From Sansalvadorimonas sp965243775 (GTDB lineage: Bacteria; Pseudomonadota; Gammaproteobacteria; Pseudomonadales; Endozoicomonadaceae): 64,000 nt of DNA. The notes under the pieces are model-generated. The model was not told the origin of the DNA, did not search any database, and saw only the letters and a program-made list of their open reading frames with translations. Of the stretch, positions 45,728-55,061 are shown in pieces. Made by a program: the position numbers and the translations under genes. Every line of letters begins with the position of its first letter. The first letter of the stretch is position 1. The stretch covers positions 1-64,000 of the forward strand of contig CBDEWF010000005.1 of assembly GCA_965243775.1 (NCBI GenBank), read 5' to 3'.

Positions 45728-46259
45728 GCTGAGCAGTGTTGACACTATCTACGACAAGAAGGGTGTGATTCCTCTGAAGGTTGTAGAAGCTGGCGACTAC
45801 CAGGAACTGGCTGTTCGTGAAGCGTCCCGCTGCCTCGAATGTAACCATGTCTGCACCAAGTGTGCTGATGTCTGCCCGAACCGTGCCAACATCGCTGTTC
45901 CTGTTCCAGGCATGCGCGACTCTCTGCAGATTCTGCACCTGGATGCCTACTGCAACGAATGTGGCAACTGTGCCTCCTTCTGCAGCTACGACAGCGCACC
46001 TTACAAGACCAAGCTGACCATCTTCAGCCTGCAGGAAGATTTCGACGACAGCACTAACTCTGGCTTCTTCGTACAGGAAGACCCCGAAGGCAAGGGAAAT
46101 AATGTTCAGATGCGCTTCGGCGGCGAGATCTACAACCTGAGCATCAACGCAGAAGGTGTTGTTGGCGGTGAGGTTCCAGAAGGTGCGGAAGAGATCTGCA
46201 AGGTTCTGACTCACATTCATCGTGAATACCGTTACCTGCTGGGTCCGGTTCTGCCCTGA
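45717..46259 (+). CDS. ygfK: YgfK C-terminal ferredoxin-like module as a separate frame
   Basis: A protein of 180 residues from ATG 45717; in-frame alternatives start at 45666 (GTG) and 45684. It carries two 4Fe-4S motifs, CLECNHVCTKCADVCPN and CNECGNCASFC, then the YgfK C-terminal domain (VLTHIHREYRYLLGPVLP). A strong AGGAG sits six bases before ATG 45717, and this start overlaps the end of the upstream frame by 11 bases. The module could therefore be made as its own subunit by translational coupling. Alternatively a single inserted base near 45683 has split one gene, and the conserved linker across the split favours that history. Confidence 0.8.
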   Translation: MTPELSSVDTIYDKKGVIPLKVVEAGDYQELAVREASRCLECNHVCTKCADVCPNRANIAVPVPGMRDSLQILHLDAYCNECGNCASFCSYDSAPYKTKLTIFSLQEDFDDSTNSGFFVQEDPEGKGNNVQMRFGGEIYNLSINAEGVVGGEVPEGAEEICKVLTHIHREYRYLLGPVLP

Positions 46260-46323
46260 TAGATACAGGATGCTTCTGTCATCCCATACAGGACATTTCG
46301 GTCATCTCATGTAGGACGTTTAT

Positions 46324-46384
46324 GTCATCCCCGCGAAAGCGGGGATCCATTCCAAAGGTAGATTCCCGCTTTCGCGGGAATGAC
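46324..46384. repeat. 61-bp palindromic intergenic repeat, copy 1
   Basis: The two halves GTCATCCCCGCGAAAGCGGG and CCCGCTTTCGCGGGAATGAC are inverted copies, and each half is itself a small palindrome. The same 61-bp design recurs at 49344-49404. Upstream (about 46278-46320) two degenerate GTCATC...AGGACRTTT units extend it. It resembles widespread REP-like elements with GCGAAAGC cores. Confidence 0.9.
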
Positions 46385-46472
46385 GAGAGAATGCGGAAAT
46401 GACGAGAGAGGACGGGAATGACGATAGAAGAATGGATGGGATCTACTCAGTCAATGAATCTGGAACTTAAAA

Positions 46473-47798
46473 ATGTTACTGATCAAAAACGCAACAGCTG
46501 TCGAGTTTGAACCAGCCAAGATCACCGAAGGTGTGGATATCCTGGTTGAAAACGATCTGATTAAAGAAGTTGGTACCAACCTCTCTACTCAGGGCGTAAC
46601 CAAGGTTATCGACGCAACCGGCAAGCTGGTATTCCCAGGTCTGGTTTGTGGCCACCACCACTACTACTCAGGCCTGTCCCGCGGCGTAATGGCCAACATC
46701 GATCCATGCCCTGATTTTATCTCCACCCTGAAGAACCTGTGGTGGCGCATGGACCGTGGCTTTGATGAAGAGATTGCCTACTACAGCAGTGCCATCTGCT
46801 CTTTGGAAGCGATCAAGTCCGGTTGTACTTCCGTTATCGATCACCACGCTTCTCCAAGCTACATCAAGGGTTCTCTGAAGACCCTGCGTGAAGGTTTCCT
46901 GAAAGCCAACCTGCGTGGTATGACCTGCTACGAAACCACCGATCGCAACGAAGGCATGAAGGAAGTTGAAGCCGGCGTTCAGGAGAACATCGACTTCGCC
47001 AACTTTGTTGATGCCAACAAGGCAGCTGATCCTTCTTCCTACCTGGTTGAAGCCCATATCGGCGCACACGCACCTTTTACTGTGCCCGATGATGGTCTGG
47101 GTATGCTGGCTCAAGCCTGCAAGGAAACCGGACGTGGTCTGCACATTCACGTGGCAGAAGATATCTATGACTGCTCTCACAGCCGTCACCACTACGGTAA
47201 GGAGCTGCTGGCCCGCCTGGACAGCTTCGGTCTGCTGAACAGCAAGGCTGTTGTCGGTCACGGTGCCGGCCTGCTGCAATCCGATATCGATCTGCTGAAC
47301 GAGCGTGATGGCTTCCTGCTGCACAATGCCCGTTCCAACATGAACAATCACGTCATGTATAACGCCAATCTGCCCAAGTATAAGAACGTTGCTCTGGGTA
47401 CCGACGGTATTGGCGCGGATATGTTCGAAGAACTGAAGTTTGCTTACTTCAAACACCGTGATGCCGGTGGCGAACTCTGGCCTGACAGCTACCTGCGCTT
47501 CCTGCACAATGGCAACGAACTGCTGGCCCGGAACTTTGGTGCACAATTTGGTCGTCTTGAAGCTGGTTATAAAGCTGACATTGTCGTTTATGACTATGAG
47601 TCACCCACTCCTTTGGTGGCGGCCAACCTGCCAGGACACATGGCATTCGGCATGAACAGCACCGGTGTTCGTACTGTGATTGTTAATGGTCAGGTGAGTT
47701 ACGAAGACTACGCCTTCCCATTTGAAATTGAAGAAATCTACGCCAACGCCCGCAAAGTGGCGCAGCGTCTGTGGAAAAACATGGATGCGCTGGACTGA
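46473..47798 (+). CDS. ssnA: Putative aminohydrolase SsnA
   Basis: A protein of 441 residues of the amidohydrolase superfamily (chlorohydrolase/SsnA branch). The metal site is visible as GHHHYYSGLS, LHIHVAED, VVGHGAGL and GTDGIGADM. The composite-domain ends (VDILVENDLIKEVGTN and DIVVYDY) frame the TIM barrel. SsnA was first seen in E. coli as a gene affecting stationary-phase survival; its substrate is unknown, but its place in purine clusters suggests deamination of a purine-like compound. It is followed by a strong terminator. Confidence 0.93.
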   Translation: MLLIKNATAVEFEPAKITEGVDILVENDLIKEVGTNLSTQGVTKVIDATGKLVFPGLVCGHHHYYSGLSRGVMANIDPCPDFISTLKNLWWRMDRGFDEEIAYYSSAICSLEAIKSGCTSVIDHHASPSYIKGSLKTLREGFLKANLRGMTCYETTDRNEGMKEVEAGVQENIDFANFVDANKAADPSSYLVEAHIGAHAPFTVPDDGLGMLAQACKETGRGLHIHVAEDIYDCSHSRHHYGKELLARLDSFGLLNSKAVVGHGAGLLQSDIDLLNERDGFLLHNARSNMNNHVMYNANLPKYKNVALGTDGIGADMFEELKFAYFKHRDAGGELWPDSYLRFLHNGNELLARNFGAQFGRLEAGYKADIVVYDYESPTPLVAANLPGHMAFGMNSTGVRTVIVNGQVSYEDYAFPFEIEEIYANARKVAQRLWKNMDALD

Positions 47799-47800
47799 TA

Positions 47801-47836
47801 AAAAGAGGCTCTCCTGTTAAAGGGAGGGCCTTTTTT
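47801..47836 (+). terminator. Intrinsic terminator of ssnA
   Basis: AAAGAGGCTCTCC pairs with GGGAGGGCCTTTT around TGTTAAA, followed by six T. Confidence 0.88.
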
Positions 47837-47975
47837 GTGTCCATTGAGTAAGGATTTTGTGTGAGTGCTGAGCAGGGTTGCATGTGGAGTTGGGTCAGCG
47901 TTCACAAGTTCGCTCAACCATTTGACCGTCAGTTCCAAGTGTCGAATAAGGCGCAGGACTGATAAGGGGGAAATT

Positions 47976-49331
47976 ATGGAGAATGCTGCTGTAACTCAGT
48001 CTGCTGCTCCTGCACAAAGCGCGGGTAACAACTCTCTTCTGGAAAAACTGTTTCAGTTGAGGGCTCACGGTACCGATGTAAAAACGGAGGTTCTTGCCGG
48101 TTTCACCACCTTTATCACCATGTGTTACGTGGTGTTTGTTATTCCCGGTATGCTGTCAGCTGCCGGTATGGATTATGGCGCCGTATTTGTCGCCACCTGT
48201 CTGATTTCCGCAATCAGTTGCATTGTAATGGGTGTCTTCGCCAACTGGCCTGTTGGTCTGGCTCCCGGTATGGGACTGAACGCATTCTTCGCCTTTGCCG
48301 TTGTTCTTGGAATGGGACACACCTGGGAAGCTGCCATGGGTGCAGTATTCTGGGGCGGTATCGGTTTTATGGTGCTGAGTCTGTTCAAGATTCGTGAATG
48401 GATTATCGACAGCATCCCCAACAGCCTTCGTTTAGGTATCACTGCTGGTATCGGCCTGTTCCTGGCGATTATTGCTCTGAAAGGTTCCGGTATCGTTATT
48501 GCTAACCAGGGTACTCTGGTTGGTCTGGGTGATATCACCACCTTCGCACCAGTGATGGCTGCTCTAAGCCTGTTCCTGATTCTTGGCCTGACCCAGCGTG
48601 GTATGCAGGCTGCGGTTCTTGTGGCTATTGCGGTTGTTTCCGGTATCGCGGTCATGGCTGGTGAAGTTGAATTCACCGGTATTGTCTCCATGCCTCCCAG
48701 CATGGATCCGGTTCTGGGCAAGCTCGACATTATGGGGGCTCTGAACCCTGACATGATCGGCGTAATTGTTGCCTTTATGTTCGTTAATCTGTTCGACACC
48801 ACCGGCACCCTGATTGCTGTGGGTGACCGTGCCGGTCTTGCTGATGAAAACGGCAAGATGAAGAACATGAGCCGCGCCATGATTACTGACGGTACCGCTT
48901 CCTGGGTTGGCGCCATCTTCGGTGCTCCAACCGTTACCACTTATGTGGAAAGCGCCTCCGGTGTTTCCGTTGGTGGCCGCACCGGTCTGACCGCTGTGGT
49001 TATCGGTGGCCTGTTCCTGATCACCCTGTTCCTGTCTCCTCTGGCAGGCATGGTTCCCGGTTATGCGACAGCTGGCGCACTGCTTTACGTCGCCATTCTG
49101 ATGACCAGTTCTCTGGCCAAGGTGAAGTGGGATGATCTGACTGAAGCCGGTCCTGTGGTCATTACCGCCATCATGATGCCTCTGAGCTTCTCCATTGCTA
49201 ACGGTATTGCGCTTGGCTTTATCTCTTATCCGCTGATTAAGGTGATGGCGGGTCGTCATAAAGAGTGCAGCATCAGCATGTGGGTGTTGGCGGCTCTGTT
49301 TGCTTTGAAGTTCGTATTCTTCGGAGTTTGA
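47976..49331 (+). CDS. AzgA-type NCS2 purine permease (guanine/hypoxanthine family)
   Basis: A protein of 451 residues from ATG 47976 (ribosome site AGGGGGA; an upstream in-frame leader from 47865 is unlikely to be used). There are about 12-14 membrane segments. AzgA-branch hallmarks are GLAPGMGLNAFFAF near the N-terminus, FVNLFDTTGTLIAVGDRAGL in the middle and PTVTTYVESASGVSVGGRTGLTAV. This branch includes E. coli GhxP and GhxQ, proton symporters for guanine and hypoxanthine. Import of these bases fits the deaminase and hydroxylases encoded downstream. Confidence 0.92.
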   Translation: MENAAVTQSAAPAQSAGNNSLLEKLFQLRAHGTDVKTEVLAGFTTFITMCYVVFVIPGMLSAAGMDYGAVFVATCLISAISCIVMGVFANWPVGLAPGMGLNAFFAFAVVLGMGHTWEAAMGAVFWGGIGFMVLSLFKIREWIIDSIPNSLRLGITAGIGLFLAIIALKGSGIVIANQGTLVGLGDITTFAPVMAALSLFLILGLTQRGMQAAVLVAIAVVSGIAVMAGEVEFTGIVSMPPSMDPVLGKLDIMGALNPDMIGVIVAFMFVNLFDTTGTLIAVGDRAGLADENGKMKNMSRAMITDGTASWVGAIFGAPTVTTYVESASGVSVGGRTGLTAVVIGGLFLITLFLSPLAGMVPGYATAGALLYVAILMTSSLAKVKWDDLTEAGPVVITAIMMPLSFSIANGIALGFISYPLIKVMAGRHKECSISMWVLAALFALKFVFFGV

Positions 49332-49664
49332 TTGGTAAGTGTTGTCATTCCTGCGAAAGCAGGAATCCATTGCTGGTGTGGATCCCCGCTTTCGCGGGGA
49401 TGACAGCTTAAAACATGACGCAGGTGAATGAATGCCTGCGTCATATAAAGATAAAAATACGATGAGAGCATGAGAGATGAAGACTGGAGTGAGCATAGCC
49501 AGAACAGATACGACCAGCGACGTGTTGTTCTTGCTCTGCTTATTCCGGGTTAAGCCCCAGGTGAATAATGGGGTGGACCTCGAATGCAATTCCGCCGAAG
49601 GCTCATGCTTAAAGCCTGGCCCTGCGGCATTCACTTTGATCGGGACCTGTCATAGGGGTGTCAT
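49332..49664. other. Intergenic region with palindromic repeat, upstream of ygfM
   Basis: This is 333 bases without a gene. It contains repeat copy 2 (49344-49404) and presumably the promoter of ygfM-xdhD. A 63-codon frame at 49477 has no support. Confidence 0.6.
49344..49404. repeat. 61-bp palindromic intergenic repeat, copy 2
   Basis: This has the same length and layout as 46324-46384: an outer GTCAT...ATGAC frame enclosing two GCGAAAGC/GCTTTCGC palindromes. The two copies bracket the ssnA-permease segment. Confidence 0.9.
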
Positions 49665-50447
49665 ATGATCAACAACTACTACAGACCAGAGACGCTGGCT
49701 GACGCGCTGGCTCTGAAAAAGCAACACGGTGATGAAGCCGCATGGCTGGCCGGGGGTTCCCGCCTGAACAGAGGTTCTTTCGAGCACGCAGCAACCAGCC
49801 TGATCAGTCTGGAAAAGCTGGGCCTGAAGGGCATCGAGGTTAAAGACAACAACCTCGAAATCGGCGCAATGGTTACCCTGCAGCAGCTGATCGAAAGCGC
49901 TGATGTTTCTGAAGAGCTGAAGGCTGTATTCGCCCAGATCTTTAACCGCAACATCCGCAACCAGGCAACCCTGGGTGGTGAGATTGCAGCCGCTAACGGC
50001 CGTTGTGAAATCATGCCAGGCCTAATCGCTGCCGGTGCCCATGTGGGTTTGGCTGACGAAAGTGTGCTCTCTGTTGAAGAGTATCTGCAGGCTGAAGAGA
50101 AAGCCCTGATCCTGAAGGTTGTGGTTCCTGCCAACCTGAAATCGCTGAAGATCCGCAAGATTGCCAACACTGCTGCTGCCGAGCCTGTTCTGGCTGCTGC
50201 TGTTGCCAAAAAAACTGACGACACTTGGGGTATTGCCTTGAGTGGTGTTGCAGAGAAGCCTGTTCGTCTGCGTGATGCTGAAGCCGTGGTTGCCGAAGGC
50301 AAGCTTGAGCAGCTGCAGAAGGTTGTTTCCGATTCCATCAAGCCGGTTTCCGACTTCCGTGCCAGCGCTGAATACCGCAGCTCTGTCAGCGGTGTGGTTG
50401 TTGCCCGCCTTATTGATGAATGTGCCCCAACCAGTAAAGACCAGTAG
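49665..50447 (+). CDS. ygfM: Molybdopterin dehydrogenase FAD-binding subunit YgfM
   Basis: A protein of 260 residues, as in E. coli. It belongs to the CO-dehydrogenase flavoprotein family (PCMH-type FAD domain). LAGGSRLNRG and the NRNIRNQATLGGEIAAANGRCEIMPGL segment are the FAD-binding signatures. It probably passes electrons from the molybdenum subunit XdhD to an acceptor. A ribosome site (AGGGG) precedes ATG 49665, and xdhD begins 11 bases after its end. Confidence 0.92.
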   Translation: MINNYYRPETLADALALKKQHGDEAAWLAGGSRLNRGSFEHAATSLISLEKLGLKGIEVKDNNLEIGAMVTLQQLIESADVSEELKAVFAQIFNRNIRNQATLGGEIAAANGRCEIMPGLIAAGAHVGLADESVLSVEEYLQAEEKALILKVVVPANLKSLKIRKIANTAAAEPVLAAAVAKKTDDTWGIALSGVAEKPVRLRDAEAVVAEGKLEQLQKVVSDSIKPVSDFRASAEYRSSVSGVVVARLIDECAPTSKDQ

Positions 50448-50458
50448 GGAGCTTCAAA

Positions 50459-53350
50459 ATGTCTATCAGTTTTACTTTAAACGGGGCTCCCAGAACTGTT
50501 CAGGTTGAGCCTGGTAAAAACGTTCAAACCTTGCTGCGTGAGCTGGGTTTCAATTCTGTTCGTGATAGTGATGACGGCTGGGGCTTTGCTGGTTCCGACA
50601 CCATTCTGCTGGATGGCAGCGCAGTCAACGCCACCATGCTGATCGCAGGTCAGCTGGAAGGCCGTGACGTTGTGACTGCTGAATCACTGAACGTCTATGG
50701 TCAGCTGACTGCTGTACAGTCTGCCCTGATCGACGCTGGTGCAATCCAGTCTGGTTACAACGATCCTGCAGTCGCTCTGGTTCTGACTGACCTGCTGCAG
50801 CGTAACCCTGCTGCTAATCGTGTTGAAGTTACCGATGCACTGTCCGGTATCTTTCTGCGTGAAAGCGCCTACGAGCAGGTGTTCGCCGCTGTTGAGATTG
50901 CCAAAGAGCGCCTGACCAACCCTGAGCACGTTGCCAACGTTAACCCAGAGTTCAACAAGGTCTTCGATCGCGACATGCGTTTCGTGGGTAAGGCTTCCCG
51001 CAAGGTTGACGCAGCCCGCACCCTGAAAGCCGAGAAAGCTTTCGTAGAAGATTTCGTTCCTGCTGATGCCTGCCATCTGAATATGCTGCGTAGCCCTCAC
51101 GCTCACGCCTACATCACCAGCCTGGACACCAGCAAGGCAGAAGCCATGCCTGGCGTGGTTGCTGTACTGTCTTACAAGAATGCTCCTGACGTTTACTACA
51201 CCCCAGGTGGCCAGACGGCTCCTGAGCCTTCTCCACTGGATCGTCGTCTGTTCGGTCAGAAGATGCGTCACTTCGGTGACCGTGTTGCTGCCGTTGTTGC
51301 CGAGACTCCAGAGGTTGCCGAAGCGGCTCTGAAGCTGATCGAAGTTGAGTTTGAAGTCCTGAAGCCGGTTCTGGATGTTGACGAAGCGGCTGCTGAAGGC
51401 GCCCCTATCGTTCACAAGGGCCTGATCAGCTACAGTGCTGGCGCTCCTGATGATCTGGATGAGCAGAATGCTGATACCGACCCACGTGACGGTCGCATCC
51501 ACTTCAACTTCCCATTCGGCGGTGAGCCTCGCAAGAACATTGCAGCCAAGGGCCACGGCTCTATCGGTGATGTTGATCAGGGTTTCGCAGACGCTGATGT
51601 GATTCTGGAACGCACCTATGAGTCCAAGCAGGCTCAGCAATGTCCACCCGAACCACACCTGTGCCTGACTTATATGGAAGGCGACCGTCTGGTCGTTCGC
51701 GCCGCGACTCAGGTGCCTTGGCACGTACGTCGTCAGGTTGCCAACATCATTGGTGTGAAGCAGAACAAGGTTCACGTTATCAAGGAGCGCCTGGGCGGCG
51801 GCTTTGGTTCCAAGCAGGATATTCTGGTTGAAGACGTCTGTTCCTACGCGACTCACCTGACTGGCCGTACTGTTTACTTCCGTCATACCCGTGAAGAAGA
51901 GTTCATCGCAACTTCTTCCCGTCATGTCGCCAAGATGGATATCAAACTGGGCGCCAAGAAAGATGGTACTATCACGGCTGTTGAAGTGAACTACCGCTTT
52001 AACACCGGTCCTTACGGTAACCACGCTCTGACCGTGCCAAGCAACGCGCCTGCACTGTCTCTGCCTTTGTATCGTTGTGAGAACGTGAAGTTCGAAATCA
52101 CAACTTACTACTCCAATATTGTTCCTACCGGTGCCTACCAAGGTTACGGCGGTCCCAAGGGCAACTTCGCCATGCAGATGATCCTGGCGGAAATGGCGGC
52201 TGAGCTGGGTATCGACCATCTGGACATGATCCAGAAGAACCGTGTTCACGAAGGTGACGAGCTGACTCTGCTGGGTAAGGTGGGTGAAGGTAAGATGCCT
52301 TCCAAGATTCCTTCCGCTTCCAGCTGTGCTCTGGAAGGTATTCTGGATCGTGGTGCCGAGACTTTGGGCTGGGGCACTCCTAAAGCTGAAGACCCAACCA
52401 AGCCTCATATCAAGATTGGTCGTGGTGTTGCCACCATGAAGCAGAAGTCTGGTATCGCTGATATTGACCAGGCTAACGCGACTGTGAAGCTGACTTCCGA
52501 TGGCACTCTGATCTGCCACTCCGGTGGTGCTGACCTGGGTACTGGTCTGGATACAGTTGTTACCAAGCTGGTGGGTGAAGTTCTGCTGTCTGAGCTGAAC
52601 GATATCCACGTGATCTCTGGTGATACCGACCACTGTCTGTTCGACAAGGGTGCTTATGCGTCCTCCGGTACCTGCTTCTCCGGTAACGCGGCCAAGCTGG
52701 CAGCGGAAGATCTGCGCGATCAGATTCTGAAGGTTGCTGCTGAGCGTCTGGGTGAGCCTGTTGAACAGGTTGAGCTGGTATTCCCTGCGACTGTTAAGGG
52801 GCAGACTGGCACCATCAGTTTTGCAGAGATTGCCCACTTTGCAGAAAGCGGCACTGGCTGCGGCATGCTGCAGGGTAAAGGCTGCTTTACCACGCCAGAG
52901 TTCGCTTTCCCATACGGTGCAAACTTTGTGGAAGTGGCTGTTGATACCGAGACCGGTGAAATCGAACTGCGCAAGTTCCATGCACTGCTGGATTGCGGTA
53001 CGCCTATCAACCCGGAACTGGCTTTAGGTCAGGTTTACGGTGCCAGCATCCGTGCCATTGGCCACTCTCTGTCGGAATGTATCAAGTACGACGAAGAAGG
53101 ACGGGTTGTTAATGCCAACTTTGCAGATTATGGTACGCCTTCGCTGGGAGACTTGCCGAAAGACTTTCGTGCCGAGCTGGTTGCAAGTAACGACCAGATT
53201 GGCCCGTATGGTGGCAAGTCCGTATCTGAAATTGGTGTGAACGCAGCCGCACCGGCAATTGCCAGTGCGATTCATGACGCCTGTGGTGTCTGGATCCGTG
53301 AGTGGAACATAACGCCTGAGAAGGTGTTGCGTGCACTGGGCCGGTTATAA
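50459..53350 (+). CDS. xdhD: Purine (hypoxanthine/xanthine-type) molybdenum hydroxylase XdhD
   Basis: A protein of 963 residues (E. coli XdhD has 956). The N-terminal roughly 150 residues have the fold pattern of a 2Fe-2S ferredoxin domain but contain no cysteine at all (SVRDSDDGWGFAGSDTILLDG), as in other XdhD proteins. The molybdopterin domain follows: QCPPEPHLCL, RLGGGFGSKQDI (cofactor contact), GAYQGYGGPKGNF and the catalytic glutamate in KSVSEIGVNAAAPAI near the end. It likely hydroxylates a purine with a molybdenum-cytosine-dinucleotide cofactor that may carry labile selenium (inferred from yqeB and yqeC). It is an operon partner of ygfM. Confidence 0.95.
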   Translation: MSISFTLNGAPRTVQVEPGKNVQTLLRELGFNSVRDSDDGWGFAGSDTILLDGSAVNATMLIAGQLEGRDVVTAESLNVYGQLTAVQSALIDAGAIQSGYNDPAVALVLTDLLQRNPAANRVEVTDALSGIFLRESAYEQVFAAVEIAKERLTNPEHVANVNPEFNKVFDRDMRFVGKASRKVDAARTLKAEKAFVEDFVPADACHLNMLRSPHAHAYITSLDTSKAEAMPGVVAVLSYKNAPDVYYTPGGQTAPEPSPLDRRLFGQKMRHFGDRVAAVVAETPEVAEAALKLIEVEFEVLKPVLDVDEAAAEGAPIVHKGLISYSAGAPDDLDEQNADTDPRDGRIHFNFPFGGEPRKNIAAKGHGSIGDVDQGFADADVILERTYESKQAQQCPPEPHLCLTYMEGDRLVVRAATQVPWHVRRQVANIIGVKQNKVHVIKERLGGGFGSKQDILVEDVCSYATHLTGRTVYFRHTREEEFIATSSRHVAKMDIKLGAKKDGTITAVEVNYRFNTGPYGNHALTVPSNAPALSLPLYRCENVKFEITTYYSNIVPTGAYQGYGGPKGNFAMQMILAEMAAELGIDHLDMIQKNRVHEGDELTLLGKVGEGKMPSKIPSASSCALEGILDRGAETLGWGTPKAEDPTKPHIKIGRGVATMKQKSGIADIDQANATVKLTSDGTLICHSGGADLGTGLDTVVTKLVGEVLLSELNDIHVISGDTDHCLFDKGAYASSGTCFSGNAAKLAAEDLRDQILKVAAERLGEPVEQVELVFPATVKGQTGTISFAEIAHFAESGTGCGMLQGKGCFTTPEFAFPYGANFVEVAVDTETGEIELRKFHALLDCGTPINPELALGQVYGASIRAIGHSLSECIKYDEEGRVVNANFADYGTPSLGDLPKDFRAELVASNDQIGPYGGKSVSEIGVNAAAPAIASAIHDACGVWIREWNITPEKVLRALGRL

Positions 53351-53456
53351 GCAAGTCGGCTGATCCGCCTCGCGTACCGGGTTCAATTCACCCGTTGAAC
53401 CCGGTGCACTTAATTAAGCAGGTCATGTAAAGAATGGAGATATTAATTCCACGTGC

Positions 53457-54824
53457 ATGACTGCTTGGAGATTGAATTCTGTGGCTCAAGCTATGAACAA
53501 CCTGAACAAAGCTGAAACTGGAGCTATTAAGGCCATTCGTGGTGAACTGCTGGATTTTAAGGGTGTTGTTTCTCATCCCGAGCAGCTTCCCGAGAATGTC
53601 CGTCATATTGAAGATGGTCTTCTTCTGGTTCAGGAAGGCCGAATCAAGTGGCGTGGCAGCTGGGAAGAGGGTAAGGAACTCATTCCTGCTGATGCGCAGG
53701 TTTTTGATTACCGTGGCAAGTTTATTATGCCCGGCTTTATTGATACACATGTTCATTTCCCACAGCTGGAAATCATCGGTTCCTACGGTGAGCAGTTGCT
53801 GGAGTGGTTGAACACCTACACCTTCCCGACTGAGCTGAAGTACTCCAAAAAGGAATATGCCCGTGAGATGGCTGGTATTTTCCTGAAGGAACTACTGCGC
53901 AACGGTACCACCACTGCGCTGACCTTCTGTACTGTTCATCCTCAGTCTGCAGAAGCTCTGTTTGAAGAAGCTGACCGTCTGAACATGCGCCTGATCGCCG
54001 GTAAGGTGATGATGGACCGTCATGCTCCGGAAGGTCTGCTGGATACGCCGGAAACGGCCTACTCCGAATCCAAGGCTCTGATCGAGAAGTGGCACAACCA
54101 CAATCGTCTGAGTTATGTGCTGTTACCTCGTTTTGCTCCGACTTCTACGCCGGAACAGCTCGAGCAGATCATGCACCTGAAGGAAGAATATCCAGACTGC
54201 TACCTGCAGACTCACTTGGCTGAAAACCTGAATGAGTGTGCTTGGGTAAAAGACCTGTTCCCAGAACAGCGCAGTTACCTGGATGTTTATCACCACTACA
54301 AGCTGACCGGCCGTCGCAGTACCTTTGCCCACTGCATCCATCTGGATGAAGAGGACTACAAGTGCATGGAAGAGACCGAATCCGGTATTGCCTTCTGCCC
54401 GACTTCCAACATGTTCCTGGGCAGTGGTCTGTTCCCTCTGCGTCAGGCGCAGGCGAGCAATGTTCGTGTTGGTCTGGCGACTGACGTGGGTGCCGGTACC
54501 AGCTTCAGCATGTTGCAGACCCTGAACGAAGCGTACAAGGTGATGCAGCTGCAGGGTGAGAAACTGCCTCCGTTTGAAGGCTTCTACCTGGCCACCATGG
54601 GAAGTGCCCATTCTCTCGATCTTGATGATCGTGTGGGTAACTTCGATGAAGGCAAGGAAGCTGACTTTATTGTGCTTGATCCTGCTGCAACGTCACTGCA
54701 GCAACTGCGTCGCGATAACTCCCACACGTTGGAAGAGCAACTGTTTGTTCTGATGACGCTGGGTGATGACCGCAATATTTATCGCACCTGGGTGAACGGA
54801 ACACCCGTTCACGAACGAAACTGA
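53457..54824 (+). CDS. guaD: Guanine deaminase
   Basis: A protein of 455 residues from ATG 53457; GTG 53481, behind TTGGAG, and ATG 53493 are alternative starts. It is a zinc amidohydrolase converting guanine to xanthine plus ammonia. Metal and substrate motifs are PGFIDTHVHFPQ, LQTHLAENLNECAW, FAHCIHL, CPTSNMFLGSGL and ATDVGAGTSFSML. The product xanthine is the substrate of the XdhABC enzyme encoded next. It lies between xdhD and xdhA with 106 and 237 bases on either side. Confidence 0.96.
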   Translation: MTAWRLNSVAQAMNNLNKAETGAIKAIRGELLDFKGVVSHPEQLPENVRHIEDGLLLVQEGRIKWRGSWEEGKELIPADAQVFDYRGKFIMPGFIDTHVHFPQLEIIGSYGEQLLEWLNTYTFPTELKYSKKEYAREMAGIFLKELLRNGTTTALTFCTVHPQSAEALFEEADRLNMRLIAGKVMMDRHAPEGLLDTPETAYSESKALIEKWHNHNRLSYVLLPRFAPTSTPEQLEQIMHLKEEYPDCYLQTHLAENLNECAWVKDLFPEQRSYLDVYHHYKLTGRRSTFAHCIHLDEEDYKCMEETESGIAFCPTSNMFLGSGLFPLRQAQASNVRVGLATDVGAGTSFSMLQTLNEAYKVMQLQGEKLPPFEGFYLATMGSAHSLDLDDRVGNFDEGKEADFIVLDPAATSLQQLRRDNSHTLEEQLFVLMTLGDDRNIYRTWVNGTPVHERN

Positions 54825-54851
54825 CGATCAGCCGGGCTTTGCCGAGTTATC

Positions 54852-54874
54852 AGCGGGAAAGACCGGCTTTCCCG
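54852..54874 (+). terminator. Possible hairpin terminator after guaD
   Basis: GCGGGAAAG pairs perfectly with CTTTCCCGC around ACCGG. No T-run follows, so it may be a stabilising hairpin and not a true terminator. Downstream, 54875-55061 should hold the xdhABC promoter. Confidence 0.45.
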
Positions 54875-55061
54875 CCCTGTCCTGGTAATAAGCTCGAAGG
54901 ATCGCACGGTTTATTTGATAGTGTTCTATCCGGTAAAGTGATTTATAAAACTGTTAGATATGAATCAAACAAGCCATATGTAACAGGTGGTAACTTAGTC
55001 AACAGTAGCCAAATAAAGAACACAAACGAATACGCCGTTGAATAGATAGGCCGGAGGGCTT

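Noticed and set aside
49477..49668. 63-codon frame upstream of ygfM
   Set aside because: It overlaps the ygfM ribosome site and start and has no conserved features.
50684..52981. 765-codon open frame on the minus strand opposite xdhD
   Set aside because: It is a by-product of strong codon bias in xdhD; its translation has no domain resemblance, and xdhD itself is certain. Similar long antisense frames lie opposite glyA (22391-23611), ygfK (44192-45745) and ssnA (46668-47546).
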